Source: an uncultured Acetatifactor sp. (GTDB taxonomy: Bacteria; Bacillota; Clostridia; Lachnospirales; Lachnospiraceae). From it: a DNA stretch of 64,000 nt. The notes below the pieces were generated by a model. It did not search any database and was not told the origin of the DNA. It was given only the letters and a program-made list of their open reading frames with translations. The stretch lies in assembly GCA_947625475.1 (NCBI GenBank), contig CANQOL010000009.1, positions 1 through 64,000 on the forward strand, read 5' to 3'. The position numbers were made by a program, and so were the translations under genes. This document shows positions 50,607 to 60,552 of this stretch, in pieces (position 1 is the first letter of the stretch; every line of letters starts with the position of its first letter).

Positions 50607-53468
50607 ATGGAAGAGAATAAAAAGATGCTTCCCCGGAGGGACTGTATTCGGATCCGGGGGGCCAAGGAGCACAATTTAAAGAATATCGACGTGGATATCC
50701 CCAGAAATGAGCTGGTGGTGCTGACGGGTCTGTCCGGCTCCGGCAAATCCTCCCTGGCCTTCGACACCATCTACGCCGAGGGGCAGCGCCGGTACATGGA
50801 GTCCCTTTCCTCCTATGCCAGACAGTTCCTTGGCCAGATGGAAAAGCCCAATGTGGAGAAGATCGAGGGGCTTTCCCCCGCCATCTCCATCGACCAGAAA
50901 TCCACCAACCGCAATCCCCGCTCTACCGTGGGGACGGTCACGGAGATCTACGACTATTTCCGGCTTCTGTACGCCCGGATCGGGATCCCCCACTGCCCCA
51001 GGTGCGGCAGGGAGATTTCCCGCCAGAGCGTGGACCAGATGGTGGATCAGGTCATGGCCCTGGGAGAGGGCACAAAGATCCAGCTGCTGGCGCCGGTGGT
51101 CCGGGGGCGGAAGGGCGAGCATGTGAAGATTTTTGACCGGGCCAAGCGCAGCGGCTATGTGAGGGTGCGGGTGGACGGCAGCCTCTACGAGCTCTCCGAG
51201 GAGATCCGCCTGGACAAAAATGTGAAGCACAATATCGAGATTGTGGTGGACCGGCTGGTGGTCCGGGAGGGGATCCAGCGGAGGCTGACGGATTCCATTG
51301 AGAGCGTGCTGGAGCTGTCGGAGGGACTGCTGGAGGTGGATGTGATCGGCGGCCAGACCCTGACCTTCAGCCAGAGCTTTTCCTGTCCGGACTGCGGGAT
51401 CAGCATCAGCGAGGTGGAGCCCAGGAGCTTTTCCTTCAACAACCCCTTCGGAGCCTGCCCGGAGTGCTTTGGGCTGGGCTACAAGATGGAGTTCGACCCG
51501 GATCTGATGATCCCGGACCGGAGCCTTTCCATCAACCAGGGGGCGATCACGGTGCTGGGGTGGCAGTCCTGCCCGGACAAGGGGAGCTTTACCAACGCCC
51601 TTCTCCAGGCCCTGTGCAGGGAGTACGGCTTTGACCTGGACACCCCCTTTGAGGACTACCCGGAAAAGATTCAGGAGATTCTCCTGCGGGGCACCGGCGG
51701 CAGGCAGGTGCAGGTGTACTATGAGGGGCAGCGGGGGAAGGGGGTCTATCCCGTGGCCTTTGAGGGCCTGATCCGGAACGTGGAGAGAAGATACCGGGAG
51801 ACCGCCTCCGAGTCCACCAAGCAGGAGTACGAAACCTTTATGCGGATCACTCCCTGCAGCCTCTGCGGGGGCATGCGCCTGAAAAAGGAATCTCTGGCGG
51901 TGACGGTCTGCGGCAAGAACATTTATGAGATTACCTCCCTGTCGATTGAACAGCTTTACCGCTTCCTGGATGAGATGAAGCTGAGCAGCACCCAGGAGCT
52001 CATCGGCAGCAGGATTTTAAAGGAGATCCGGGCCAGGGTGGGCTTTTTGGTGAACGTGGGCCTGGACTATCTGTCCCTGTCCCGGGCCACCGGCACCCTC
52101 TCCGGGGGGGAGGCCCAGCGGATCCGTCTGGCCACCCAGATCGGCTCCGGCCTGGTGGGGGTCTGTTATATCCTGGACGAGCCCAGCATCGGACTGCACC
52201 AGCGGGACAACGACAAGCTGCTGGCGGCCTTAAAGAGCCTGCGGGATCTGGGCAACACGCTGATTGTGGTGGAGCACGACGAGGACACCATGCTGGCGGC
52301 GGACTATATTGTGGATATCGGCCCGGGAGCCGGCTCCCACGGGGGCGAGGTGGTGGCGACAGGGACCGCCCGGGAGATCATGCAGGTGCCCCAGTCCGTC
52401 ACCGGCCAGTATCTGAGCGGCGCCCTGCGGATCCCGGTGCCGAAGGTGAGAAGAAAGCCCTCCGGGTTTATCCGGGTGCTGGGAGCCCGGGAGAACAATC
52501 TGAAAAACATCGACGTGGCGTTCCCCCTGGGGGTGATGACCTGCGTGACGGGGGTGTCCGGCTCCGGCAAGAGCTCTCTGGTCAACGAGATCCTCTACAA
52601 GCGGCTGGCCCGGGATCTGAACCGGGCCCGGGTGATTCCCGGAAAGCACCGGGGGATCCAGGAACTGGAGCAGCTGGACAAGGTGATCAACATCGACCAG
52701 TCCCCCATCGGCCGCACGCCCCGGTCCAACCCGGCCACCTACACGGGGGTGTTTGACATGATCCGGGATCTGTTCGCCTCCACGGCGGACGCCAAGGCCA
52801 AGGGCTACAGCAAGGGAAGGTTCAGCTTCAACGTGAAGGGAGGCCGCTGCGAGGCCTGCGGAGGGGACGGCATCATCAAAATCGAGATGCATTTCCTGCC
52901 GGATGTGTATGTGCCCTGCGAGGTCTGCGGGGGCAGGCGGTACAACCGGGAGACTCTGGATATCAAATACAAGGGCAAGAGCATTTTCGACGTGCTGGAT
53001 ATGACGGTGGAGGAGGCGCTGCCCTTCTTCGAGAACCTCCCCGCCATCCGCCGCAAGATCGAAACCCTCTACGATGTGGGCATGTCCTATGTGAAGCTGG
53101 GACAGCCCTCCACCACCCTCTCCGGGGGGGAGGCCCAGCGGATCAAGCTGGCGGCGGAGCTGAGCCGCAGAAGCACCGGGCGCACGGTGTATATTCTGGA
53201 CGAGCCCACCACGGGACTGCACTTCGCGGACGTGCACAAGCTGATCGATATCCTGCACCGGCTGGCGGACGGAGGCAACACGGTGATTGTGATCGAGCAC
53301 AATCTGGATGTGATCAAGACGGCGGACTATCTCATAGATATGGGGCCCGAGGGGGGAGAGCGGGGAGGAACCGTCATCGCCACGGGCACGCCGGAGGAGG
53401 TGGCCGAAAACCCGGCCTCCTACACGGGACTCTATGTGGCCAAGATGCTGAAGCGGGACAAAAAATAA
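50607..53468 (+). CDS. uvrA: Excinuclease ABC subunit A
   Basis: A 953-residue damage-recognition ATPase with two ABC modules. First Walker [21 protein letters not shown], zinc modules CPRCG, CPDC and CPECFGLGY, CxLCGG, two signature motifs [13 protein letters not shown] and [13 protein letters not shown], second Walker [15 protein letters not shown], and CEACGGDG / [10 protein letters not shown]. Acts with the adjacent UvrB. Full length for the family. Confidence 0.99.
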   Translation: MEENKKMLPRRDCIRIRGAKEHNLKNIDVDIPRNELVVLTGLSGSGKSSLAFDTIYAEGQRRYMESLSSYARQFLGQMEKPNVEKIEGLSPAISIDQKSTNRNPRSTVGTVTEIYDYFRLLYARIGIPHCPRCGREISRQSVDQMVDQVMALGEGTKIQLLAPVVRGRKGEHVKIFDRAKRSGYVRVRVDGSLYELSEEIRLDKNVKHNIEIVVDRLVVREGIQRRLTDSIESVLELSEGLLEVDVIGGQTLTFSQSFSCPDCGISISEVEPRSFSFNNPFGACPECFGLGYKMEFDPDLMIPDRSLSINQGAITVLGWQSCPDKGSFTNALLQALCREYGFDLDTPFEDYPEKIQEILLRGTGGRQVQVYYEGQRGKGVYPVAFEGLIRNVERRYRETASESTKQEYETFMRITPCSLCGGMRLKKESLAVTVCGKNIYEITSLSIEQLYRFLDEMKLSSTQELIGSRILKEIRARVGFLVNVGLDYLSLSRATGTLSGGEAQRIRLATQIGSGLVGVCYILDEPSIGLHQRDNDKLLAALKSLRDLGNTLIVVEHDEDTMLAADYIVDIGPGAGSHGGEVVATGTAREIMQVPQSVTGQYLSGALRIPVPKVRRKPSGFIRVLGARENNLKNIDVAFPLGVMTCVTGVSGSGKSSLVNEILYKRLARDLNRARVIPGKHRGIQELEQLDKVINIDQSPIGRTPRSNPATYTGVFDMIRDLFASTADAKAKGYSKGRFSFNVKGGRCEACGGDGIIKIEMHFLPDVYVPCEVCGGRRYNRETLDIKYKGKSIFDVLDMTVEEALPFFENLPAIRRKIETLYDVGMSYVKLGQPSTTLSGGEAQRIKLAAELSRRSTGRTVYILDEPTTGLHFADVHKLIDILHRLADGGNTVIVIEHNLDVIKTADYLIDMGPEGGERGGTVIATGTPEEVAENPASYTGLYVAKMLKRDKK

Positions 53469-53492
53469 TTCTAAATTTTTTATGAACCCTCT

Positions 53493-53520
53493 TTGAAAAT
53501 ACGGATGAATACGATATAAT
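53493..53520 (+). promoter_or_regulatory. Promoter of mreB
   Basis: -35 TTGAAA (53493-53498), 16-bp spacer, perfect -10 TATAAT (53515-53520), 141 bp upstream of the start. Confidence 0.7.
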
Positions 53521-53660
53521 TATCCATAGTATGTTTATCTTGCAAATATTTGGAAAATATTATATGATACCAAGGCAGACGCAAGATTTTTTCCCGGGAT
53601 CGGCGGGAGCCTGTTCCGGGACGGAAAATAGAGAGTATGTACCGCAAGGGGGTAGGAAGC

Positions 53661-54653
53661 ATGCAGTGTACGGATATCGGGATTGATTTGGGAACGGCCA
53701 GCATTTTAGTATACATCAGAGGAAAAGGCGTGGTGCTGAAGGAGCCCTCCGTGGTGGCCTTCGACAGGGATACCAACAAGATCAAGGCCATCGGGGAGGA
53801 CGCCAGGCTGATGCTGGGCCGCACGCCCGGCAATATCGTGGCGGTGAGGCCCCTGCGGCAGGGGGTGATCTCGGACTACACCGTGACCGAGAAGATGATG
53901 AAGTATTTTATTCAGAAGGCCCTTGGAAAGAGAGCCTTCCGCAAACCCCGCATTGCGGTCTGTGTGCCCAGCGGCGTGACGGAGGTGGAGAAAAAGGCCG
54001 TGGAGGACGCCACCTATCAGGCGGGAGCCAGGGAGGTGTCCATCATCGAGGAGCCCATCGCGGCCGCCATCGGAGCGGGCATTGACATCTCCAAGCCCTG
54101 CGGGAATATGATCGTGGATATCGGGGGCGGCACCTCGGACATCGCTGTGATTTCTCTGGGCGGAACGGTGGTCAGCGCCTCCATCAAGATCGCCGGGGAC
54201 GATTTTGACGAGGCCATCGTGCGGTACATGCGCAAAAAGCACAATCTGCTCATCGGCGAGAGGACGGCGGAGGATCTGAAGATCAAGATCGGCTCCTGCT
54301 ATCCCAGGGCGGAGGCCGACTATATGGATGTGAGGGGCCGGAACCTGGTGACGGGCCTGCCCAAGACGGTAAAGGTATCCTCCGAGGAAACCGAGGAAGC
54401 CCTGCGGGAGACCACGGCCCAGATTGTGGAGACCATCCACAGCGTGCTGGAGAAGACTCCGCCGGAGCTGGCGGCGGACATAGCGGACCGGGGCATCGTG
54501 CTCACCGGCGGCGGCAGCCTGCTGCGGGGCCTGGAGGAACTGATTTCCTCCAAGACGGGCATCAACACCATGACGGCGGAGGACCCCATGACGGCCGTTG
54601 CCATCGGCACCGGAAAATATGTGGAATTCCTGGCCGGATACCGGGAGGACTGA
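53661..54653 (+). CDS. mreB: MreB/Mbl-family actin-like shape protein
   Basis: A 330-residue bacterial actin. Phosphate-1 IGIDLGTASILVYIRGKG, PLRQGVISDY, connect-1 EPIAAAIGAGIDI, phosphate-2 MIVDIGGGTSDIAVISLGG and adenosine motif GIVLTGGGSLLRGLEE. It organises lateral peptidoglycan synthesis. No mreC or mreD follows, so it is an orphan copy of the Mbl/MreBH kind, transcribed alone from a strong promoter. The start at 53661 is preceded by GGGGGTAGGA. Confidence 0.94.
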   Translation: MQCTDIGIDLGTASILVYIRGKGVVLKEPSVVAFDRDTNKIKAIGEDARLMLGRTPGNIVAVRPLRQGVISDYTVTEKMMKYFIQKALGKRAFRKPRIAVCVPSGVTEVEKKAVEDATYQAGAREVSIIEEPIAAAIGAGIDISKPCGNMIVDIGGGTSDIAVISLGGTVVSASIKIAGDDFDEAIVRYMRKKHNLLIGERTAEDLKIKIGSCYPRAEADYMDVRGRNLVTGLPKTVKVSSEETEEALRETTAQIVETIHSVLEKTPPELAADIADRGIVLTGGGSLLRGLEELISSKTGINTMTAEDPMTAVAIGTGKYVEFLAGYRED

Positions 54654-54660
54654 GGAAGGA

Positions 54661-54689
54661 AAGGGCTGTCGGAGCTGGCAGCCCTTTTT
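54661..54689 (+). terminator. Terminator after mreB
   Basis: AAGGGCTG (54661-54668) pairs with CAGCCCTT (54679-54686), followed by TTT. Confidence 0.75.
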
Positions 54690-54713
54690 GAACGTTTTGT
54701 ATCGGAGAGTGCC

Positions 54714-56954
54714 ATGGAGACCGTAACAGGGTATGTGGAGCACATCATTTTTCAGAATAAGGAAAACGGCTACACGGTGCTGAATCTTGTGAGCGAGGCG
54801 GGTGAGATCACCTGCGTGGGCATGTGCAGGGGCATCGGGGAGGGGGAGAGCATCGAGGCCCAGGGAGAGTACGGGGAGCATCCCATGTACGGCAGGCAGT
54901 TCAAAATTTCCGCCTGTAAAACCGTGGCCCCCAGGGACCGCCTGAGCATGGAGCGCTATCTGGGCTCCGGGGCCATCCGGGGGGTGGGCCAGGCCCTGGC
55001 CGCCCGGATTGTGGCCTGCTTTGGGGACGACACCCTCCGCATTCTGGAGCAGGAGCCGGAGCGCCTGGTTCAGATCAAGGGCATCAGCGCCAGAAAAGCC
55101 CGGGAGATCGGGGAGCAGGTGGAAGAGAAGAGAGACCTGCGGGACGCTCTGATCTATCTGCAGCAGTTCGGAATCTCCAACGCCCTGGCCATCCGGATCT
55201 ACAACACCTACGGCACCGGCCTCTACGGGGTGCTGAAGGAAAATCCCTACCGGCTGGCGGAGGATGTGAGCGGGATCGGGTTCCGGACCGCCGACGAGAT
55301 CGCGGCCAGGCTGGGGATCCATGCGGATTCGGACTACCGGATCCGCAGCGGCACCCTCTATGTGCTGTCCCAGGCGTCGGGGGAGGGACACTGCTACCTG
55401 CCGGCGGAGCTTCTGCTGGAGCGGGCGGGAGAGCTGCTGCAGGTGGATCCGGAGGATATCCGGCCCCAGCTTGCCAACCTGACCATGGACCGAAAGCTGG
55501 TGATCAAGGGGGACTGCGTTTATTCCTGGCATTTCTATTACGCGGAGCTGGAGTGTGCCCGGAGGCTGATGGAGCTGAATCTGTCCATGAGGGAGGATCC
55601 GGGGCAGGTGAGGGAGGCCCTGGACCGGATCCTGGCCCAGTCCCATCTGCAGCCGGACGAGCTGCAGCTGAGGGCGGTTATGGGAGCGATCTGCAGCGGC
55701 CTGTTCCTGCTCTCCGGGGGGCCGGGGACGGGGAAAACCACCACCATCAACACCATGATCCGCTATTTTGAGGGACAGGGGCTGGACATCCTGCTGGCGG
55801 CCCCTACCGGCAGGGCGGCCAAGAGAATGACGGAGGCCACCGGCTTTGAGGCCAGGACCATCCACCGGATGCTGGAGCTGAACGGGGATCTCTCCGATGA
55901 GGACCGGAAGAGCGTCCGCTTTGAGCGCAATCAGGACAATCCCCTGGAGGCGGATGTGATCATCATCGACGAGATGTCCATGGTGGACCTTCCCCTGTTT
56001 CAGGCGCTTCTGAGGGCCGTTGTGCCCGGCACCCGGCTGATTCTGGTGGGAGATGTGAATCAGCTGCCGAGCGTGGGACCCGGCCAGGTGCTGCGGGATC
56101 TGATCCGCTCCGGTGCCTTCCCCATGGTCATCCTGCAGAATATTTTCCGGCAGGCCAGGGAGAGCGATATTGTGGTCAATGCCCACCGGGTCAACCGCGG
56201 GGAGCGGATTGAGCTGGGGACCCGGAGCCGTGATTTCTTCTTCCTGAGCCGGGACTATGCGGAGGTGATCTACAAGCACATGGTTCTGCTGATCCGGGAC
56301 AAACTTCCCTCCTATGTGAAGGCGGATCCTCTGGAGATCCAGGTGCTCACGCCCATGCGGAAGGGGAGCCTGGGGGTGGAGACCTTAAACGGCGTCCTGC
56401 AGGAGCACTTAAACCCGCCCTCCCCCGAGAAAAAGGAGCATATCAGCGGTTCCGTCACCTACCGGGAGGGGGACAAGGTGATGCAGATCCGCAACAACTA
56501 TCAGCTGGAGTGGGAGATCCTGAGCAGCTACGGCATCCCGGTGGACAAGGGGATGGGGATCTTCAACGGGGATATGGGACGGATTCTGGAGATCCGGGAG
56601 GCGCTCTCGGAGATGGTGGTGGTCTTTGACGAGGGCAGGCGCGTGACCTATCCCTTCTCCCTGCTGGAGGAACTGGAGCTCTCCTATGCGGTGACCATCC
56701 ACAAGTCCCAGGGCAGCGAATATCCGGCGGTGATCCTGCCCCTCCTGGGAGGCCCCAGGCTTCTTTTGACCCGCAATCTGCTCTACACGGGGATCACCCG
56801 GGCCAGAAAGAGCGTGGTCATCCTGGGGAGCCGGGATACGGTGTGGAGTATGATCGACAACGAGAGCGAGAACAAGCGTTACACCTCCCTGGCGGTCCGG
56901 ATCCGGGAGCTGCAGGGAATTTCCGAAGCCCAGGGAGAGGGCTCCGAGAACTGA
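54714..56954 (+). CDS. recD2: RecD2-type ATP-dependent DNA helicase
   Basis: A 746-residue SF1B 5'-3' helicase. N-terminal OB-like and helix-hairpin-helix regions (GSGAIRGVGQALAARIV, IKGISARKAREIGEQ) precede the motor. Walker A LSGGPGTGKTTTINTMI, motif Ia AAPTGRAAKRM, motif II VIIIDEMSMVD, motif III LVGDVNQLPSVGPG, and motif VI region TGITRARKSVVILG after the SH3-like domain with AVTIHKSQGSEYP. RecD2 acts outside RecBCD in replication and repair. A 58-bp minisatellite separates it from comF. Confidence 0.96.
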   Translation: METVTGYVEHIIFQNKENGYTVLNLVSEAGEITCVGMCRGIGEGESIEAQGEYGEHPMYGRQFKISACKTVAPRDRLSMERYLGSGAIRGVGQALAARIVACFGDDTLRILEQEPERLVQIKGISARKAREIGEQVEEKRDLRDALIYLQQFGISNALAIRIYNTYGTGLYGVLKENPYRLAEDVSGIGFRTADEIAARLGIHADSDYRIRSGTLYVLSQASGEGHCYLPAELLLERAGELLQVDPEDIRPQLANLTMDRKLVIKGDCVYSWHFYYAELECARRLMELNLSMREDPGQVREALDRILAQSHLQPDELQLRAVMGAICSGLFLLSGGPGTGKTTTINTMIRYFEGQGLDILLAAPTGRAAKRMTEATGFEARTIHRMLELNGDLSDEDRKSVRFERNQDNPLEADVIIIDEMSMVDLPLFQALLRAVVPGTRLILVGDVNQLPSVGPGQVLRDLIRSGAFPMVILQNIFRQARESDIVVNAHRVNRGERIELGTRSRDFFFLSRDYAEVIYKHMVLLIRDKLPSYVKADPLEIQVLTPMRKGSLGVETLNGVLQEHLNPPSPEKKEHISGSVTYREGDKVMQIRNNYQLEWEILSSYGIPVDKGMGIFNGDMGRILEIREALSEMVVVFDEGRRVTYPFSLLEELELSYAVTIHKSQGSEYPAVILPLLGGPRLLLTRNLLYTGITRARKSVVILGSRDTVWSMIDNESENKRYTSLAVRIRELQGISEAQGEGSEN

Positions 56955-56965
56955 GCCGCACCCCG

Positions 56966-57139
56966 GCGGAGGGCGCGGAGAGCCGGGCCGCGCATGGGAG
57001 ACGCGGCAGGGGAGACACGCCCGGCGGAGGGCGGAGAGCCGGGCCGCGCATGGGAGATGCGGCGGGGGAGACACGCCCGGCGGAGGGCGCGGAGAGCCGG
57101 GCCGCGCATGGGAGACGCGGCGGGAGAGGCCTGTCCGGA
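56966..57139 (+). repeat. Minisatellite of three ~58-bp units between recD2 and comF
   Basis: Units at 56966-57023, 57024-57079 and 57080-57139 (58, 56 and ~60 bp). Each starts GCGGAGGGCG and contains GAGCCGGGCCGCGCATGGGA. The array is very GC-rich and ends in the comF ribosome site. The unit is not a multiple of three in all copies and is not part of either flanking gene. Confidence 0.9.
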
Positions 57140-57147
57140 GGACGGGC

Positions 57148-57978
57148 ATGAGACGAAACACACAGACAGACCGGCTGGAGGCCGGCAGAGACTGGGAGAA
57201 GATCCGGGGCCGGGGAAGGACTGACGGCGATTTGGCGGGAAGGCCGAAAAGCTGGCGGGAGATCCTGGGCAGGGGAGCGGACCTGGGGGGGAGGCTTCTG
57301 TATCCGCCCAGGTGCCCGGTGTGCGATCAGGTCATGAGGCTTTGCTGGCCTGGGATCTGCCCGGGCTGTATGCGCACCCTGAAATATGTGACGGGCCCGA
57401 AGTGCTTTCGCTGCGGCAGGGCCCTGGACCGGGAGGAACAGGAGTACTGCCGGGACTGCCGGAGCAGACCCCACCGGTATATCCGGGGGCGGGCCCTGTA
57501 CGAGTACCGCAGCGCGGCGCCTTCCCTGTACCGGTTTAAGTACGGGGGCAGGCGGGAGTATGCGGCCTTCTTCGGGGAGGAAATGGCCTTCTACCTGGGG
57601 GATTTCATCCGGCAGGCGGCTCCCCAGGCGCTGGTGCCGGTGCCCATGTATCCGGCCAAGGAGAGGCGCCGGGGCTACAACCAGGCGGCCCTGCTGGCCG
57701 GGGAGCTGGGAAAGAGGCTGGACATCCCTGTGTACGCAGACCTGGTGAGACGGATACGCAATACCAGGCCCCTGAAGGAATTAAATCCTGAAGAAAGGCT
57801 AAATAATTTGAAAAAGGCTTTTATTCTGCGGGAAAATGGTGTAAAATTAGAAACGGCTATGATTGTGGACGACATCTATACCACGGGGACCACTGTCGAT
57901 CAGGTGGCGCTGGCCCTGGAGGCGGGAGGCGTCCGGAATGTTTATTTTGTGGCGCTGGCCATCGGCGCAGGTCTGTAG
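57148..57978 (+). CDS. comF: ComF family protein
   Basis: A 276-residue ComF/GntX-type protein. A ~45-residue basic N-terminus precedes a zinc-finger region (CPVCDQVMRLC, CPGCM, CFRCG, CRDC) and a phosphoribosyltransferase-like domain with the PRPP loop AMIVDDIYTTGTTVDQVA. In B. subtilis ComFC is needed for DNA uptake during competence. The GGAGG before 57148 supports the start, although the extra N-terminal residues are encoded close to the minisatellite and may be lineage-specific. Confidence 0.92.
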   Translation: MRRNTQTDRLEAGRDWEKIRGRGRTDGDLAGRPKSWREILGRGADLGGRLLYPPRCPVCDQVMRLCWPGICPGCMRTLKYVTGPKCFRCGRALDREEQEYCRDCRSRPHRYIRGRALYEYRSAAPSLYRFKYGGRREYAAFFGEEMAFYLGDFIRQAAPQALVPVPMYPAKERRRGYNQAALLAGELGKRLDIPVYADLVRRIRNTRPLKELNPEERLNNLKKAFILRENGVKLETAMIVDDIYTTGTTVDQVALALEAGGVRNVYFVALAIGAGL

Positions 57979-58023
57979 AGCGGGGCGCGGCGCTGACTGA
58001 GCCCTGAGGCCGGGAGGAAGGCT

Positions 58024-58446
58024 ATGATCGATCAAAAAAAGGTGATCCTGATGACCAGGATGGCCTACTATGAGGAACATGAGGGGAAGAGGAACGTGGC
58101 CATCGGCCGGTTTTTCCGGGGAGATTATATTTCCTGGCAGGTGATTAAGTCTCTGCTGGCCTCCACTGTCGCCTTCCTGGTGGGACTGGGGCTGTATATT
58201 CTCTACAATCTGGAGACCATGATGCAGGATATCTACAAGATAGATCTGCTTCTGCTGGCGCGCAATATCCTGATGGCCTACGGGATTTTCGTGGTGGTCT
58301 ACTGTGTGATCTCCTACAGCATATTTTCCTACCGCTATGCCAAGGCCAGGAAAAGCCTGAAAAACTATAACCGGAATCTGAAAAAGCTGAGCGCCATGTA
58401 TGAGAAAAAGGATTCCGCCGCGGAGGGCGGCAGCGCCGAGAGATAG
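58024..58446 (+). CDS. Small two-TM membrane protein, unknown
   Basis: A 140-residue protein I do not recognise. Residues ~1-38 are cytoplasmic and charged. Two hydrophobic helices follow (~45-63, SLLASTVAFLVGLGLYILY; ~78-103, LLLARNILMAYGIFVVVYCVISYSIF). A basic, coiled-coil-like C-terminus (YAKARKSLKNYNRNLKKLSAMYEKK) ends it. It sits between comF and a second membrane protein upstream of the c-di-AMP synthase operon, with short spacers suggesting cotranscription. Confidence 0.7.
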   Translation: MIDQKKVILMTRMAYYEEHEGKRNVAIGRFFRGDYISWQVIKSLLASTVAFLVGLGLYILYNLETMMQDIYKIDLLLLARNILMAYGIFVVVYCVISYSIFSYRYAKARKSLKNYNRNLKKLSAMYEKKDSAAEGGSAER

Positions 58447-58479
58447 ACACCCCGCTGCGCCGTCTGCATGGAGGAGAAG

Positions 58480-59670
58480 ATGAGAAGCTTATTGGAATTT
58501 AGAGAAAAGGTGAGACTGCTCTACAGCAAGAACGAGGCGTATATACTGCCCGTCCTGAAGTTCCTGCTGGCCTTTCTGACCCTGAACATGGTCAACGGAA
58601 GGATGGGATACATGGAGAGGATCGATCAGCTCAATATCGTTCTGATCGCTTCCCTGGTGTGCTCCTTTATGCCCAGCGGCTGCATTGTGCTCTTCGGAGC
58701 CCTGTTCAGCCTGCTGCATCTGTATACCCTGTCCCCGGAGGTGGCTCTGGCGGTACTGGCGATTTATCTGATTATATTTTTGGTGTTTTTCCGCTTTGGC
58801 TCCAAGGACTCTCTGGTCCTTCTGTTCACCTGTATCGCGTGCAGCATGAACATTCCCTATGTGGTGCCCATTTTGGTGGGCCTGGTGGCTTCCCCCGTGG
58901 CGGCCATTCCGGTGGGATGCGGCCTGGTGGTGTATCAGGTCCTGTCCTATGTGTCGGACAACGCCCAGGCGATCAGCACCATGGGGGAGGACGAGGCCAT
59001 CGCAAAGTTCAGGCTGGTGGTGGATGTGATCCTGGAGAACAAGAACACCCTGATCCTGATCGCCGCCTTTGCCGTCACCATCATTGTGGTGTATCTGATC
59101 CGCCGCATGTCTGTGGATTATGCCTGGAGCATCGCCATGGCAGCCGGAGTGATCGTCAATCTGGTGGTGCTGCTGGTGGGCGATCTGAAGTACGAAACCA
59201 ACCTTTCCCTGGCGGGCGCGCTGGTGGGATCGATCCTTGCCCTGGTGATGGCAAAGATCCTGGAGTTCTTCCGGTTCTGTGTGGATTACAACCGGACGGA
59301 GAAGGTGCAGTTTGAGGATGACGAATATTATTATTATGTGAAGGCGATTCCCAAGATGGCGGTGACGGCCCAGTCCAAGAGGGTCAAGAGGATCAACGCC
59401 AAGCGTTCCGAGTCCCCCTATGAGGATGAGGACTATGAGGATGAAGTAAACGGCGGGGACAGCTATGAGGAGGACGAGGGCCGGAGCGTAGTCACGGAGA
59501 GGACGGGACTTGGCCGGAGGCGGGGAGCAGGGTTGTTCCCGGGCAGAGGCAGGCGGAGCGTCACCATCGGCAGCGAGAGCGGCGCCGCGGACGGGTATGA
59601 GGAACTGGAGGATCTGGATGAGCCTCAGGTCTATGAAGACGAAGAATATTATGAGGACGAGGAAGAGTAA
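58480..59670 (+). CDS. Polytopic membrane protein with acidic tail, unknown
   Basis: A 396-residue protein with about eight to nine predicted TM segments over residues ~15-265 (e.g. VALAVLAIYLIIFLVFF, TLILIAAFAVTIIVVYLI). A long cytoplasmic, Asp/Glu/Tyr/Arg-rich low-complexity tail (~280-396) has repeated YEDEDYEDE and DEEYYEDEEE. The start at 58480 has GGAGG 5 nt upstream; 58468 is an alternative. It ends 9 bp before cdaA, so it is very probably in the c-di-AMP synthase operon. Function unknown. Confidence 0.7.
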   Translation: MRSLLEFREKVRLLYSKNEAYILPVLKFLLAFLTLNMVNGRMGYMERIDQLNIVLIASLVCSFMPSGCIVLFGALFSLLHLYTLSPEVALAVLAIYLIIFLVFFRFGSKDSLVLLFTCIACSMNIPYVVPILVGLVASPVAAIPVGCGLVVYQVLSYVSDNAQAISTMGEDEAIAKFRLVVDVILENKNTLILIAAFAVTIIVVYLIRRMSVDYAWSIAMAAGVIVNLVVLLVGDLKYETNLSLAGALVGSILALVMAKILEFFRFCVDYNRTEKVQFEDDEYYYYVKAIPKMAVTAQSKRVKRINAKRSESPYEDEDYEDEVNGGDSYEEDEGRSVVTERTGLGRRRGAGLFPGRGRRSVTIGSESGAADGYEELEDLDEPQVYEDEEYYEDEEE

Positions 59671-59679
59671 GCAGGCATC

Positions 59680-60552
59680 ATGAGAGAGAGAGCTCTGGAG
59701 ATAATCGCAAACTTAAGACGGTATGTGGCTGACATGGAGATAGGTGATATCCTGGAGATCCTGATTATCGCCTTCCTGCTGTACAATATCATGCTGTGGA
59801 TCAAGACCACCAGGGCCTGGGTGCTCCTGAAGGGGATCGTGGTGATTCTGGTGTTCTGGCTGATCGCCGCAGTTTTCCGGATGCACACAATCCTGTGGCT
59901 GGGGGAGCATGTCTTTGGACTTGCGGTGACCGCCATTTTGGTTATCCTGCAGCCGGAGCTGCGGAAAGCGCTGGAGGAGCTGGGCAAGAGAAATCTGATC
60001 ACGGCTGTGCTGCCCTTTGACGCGGGCAGGCGGGAGCAGGGAGATTTCACGGAGAAGACGGTGAACGAAATCGTGAAGGCCAGCGTGGCCATGGGGCGGG
60101 TGAAGACGGGAGCGCTGATCGTCATCGAACAGACACAGTCCCTCAAGGAGTATGAGAGGACGGGGATCGATGTGGACGGCCTGGTCACCAGCCAGCTTCT
60201 GATCAACATCTTTGAGCACAATACGCCCCTTCACGACGGGGCGGTGATTATCCGGGGCAACCGGGTTACCTCCGCCACCTGTTATCTGCCCGCCACCAGC
60301 AACATGGCCATCACCAAGGATGTGGGAACCCGGCACAGGGCTGCCGTGGGCATCTCGGAGGTGACGGACTCTCTGACGGTGGTGGTGTCGGAGCAGACAG
60401 GCATTATCAGCGTGGCCTATGACGGGGAGCTGGAGAGAAATCTGGACGGCGATTCCCTCAAGGCGAGGCTGATGCAGCTTTTGGATACGGGGGGAAAAGA
60501 GGTCAAGAAACAGAGAGGCAGAAAGGGAAAGGGCAAAGAGGTACGGGCATGA
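59680..60552 (+). CDS. cdaA: Diadenylate cyclase CdaA
   Basis: A 290-residue membrane c-di-AMP synthase. Three N-terminal TM helices (~22-100) precede the DAC domain with catalytic DGAVIIRGNRVTSATCYLP and GTRHRAAVGISE (DGA and RHR motifs) and VVVSEQTGIISV. The C-terminal tail is basic. Its stop overlaps the cdaR start by 4 bp. The cdaA-cdaR-glmM operon links c-di-AMP to wall precursor synthesis. Confidence 0.97.
   Translation: MRERALEIIANLRRYVADMEIGDILEILIIAFLLYNIMLWIKTTRAWVLLKGIVVILVFWLIAAVFRMHTILWLGEHVFGLAVTAILVILQPELRKALEELGKRNLITAVLPFDAGRREQGDFTEKTVNEIVKASVAMGRVKTGALIVIEQTQSLKEYERTGIDVDGLVTSQLLINIFEHNTPLHDGAVIIRGNRVTSATCYLPATSNMAITKDVGTRHRAAVGISEVTDSLTVVVSEQTGIISVAYDGELERNLDGDSLKARLMQLLDTGGKEVKKQRGRKGKGKEVRA

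Noticed and set aside
53706..56279. 857-codon antisense reading frame
   Set aside because: It lies opposite mreB and recD2, is rich in His/Gln/Pro as expected of GC-rich antisense frames, and matches no family. Similar long antisense frames opposite amt/glpK, dnaK, uvrB and glnN were left out for the same reason.
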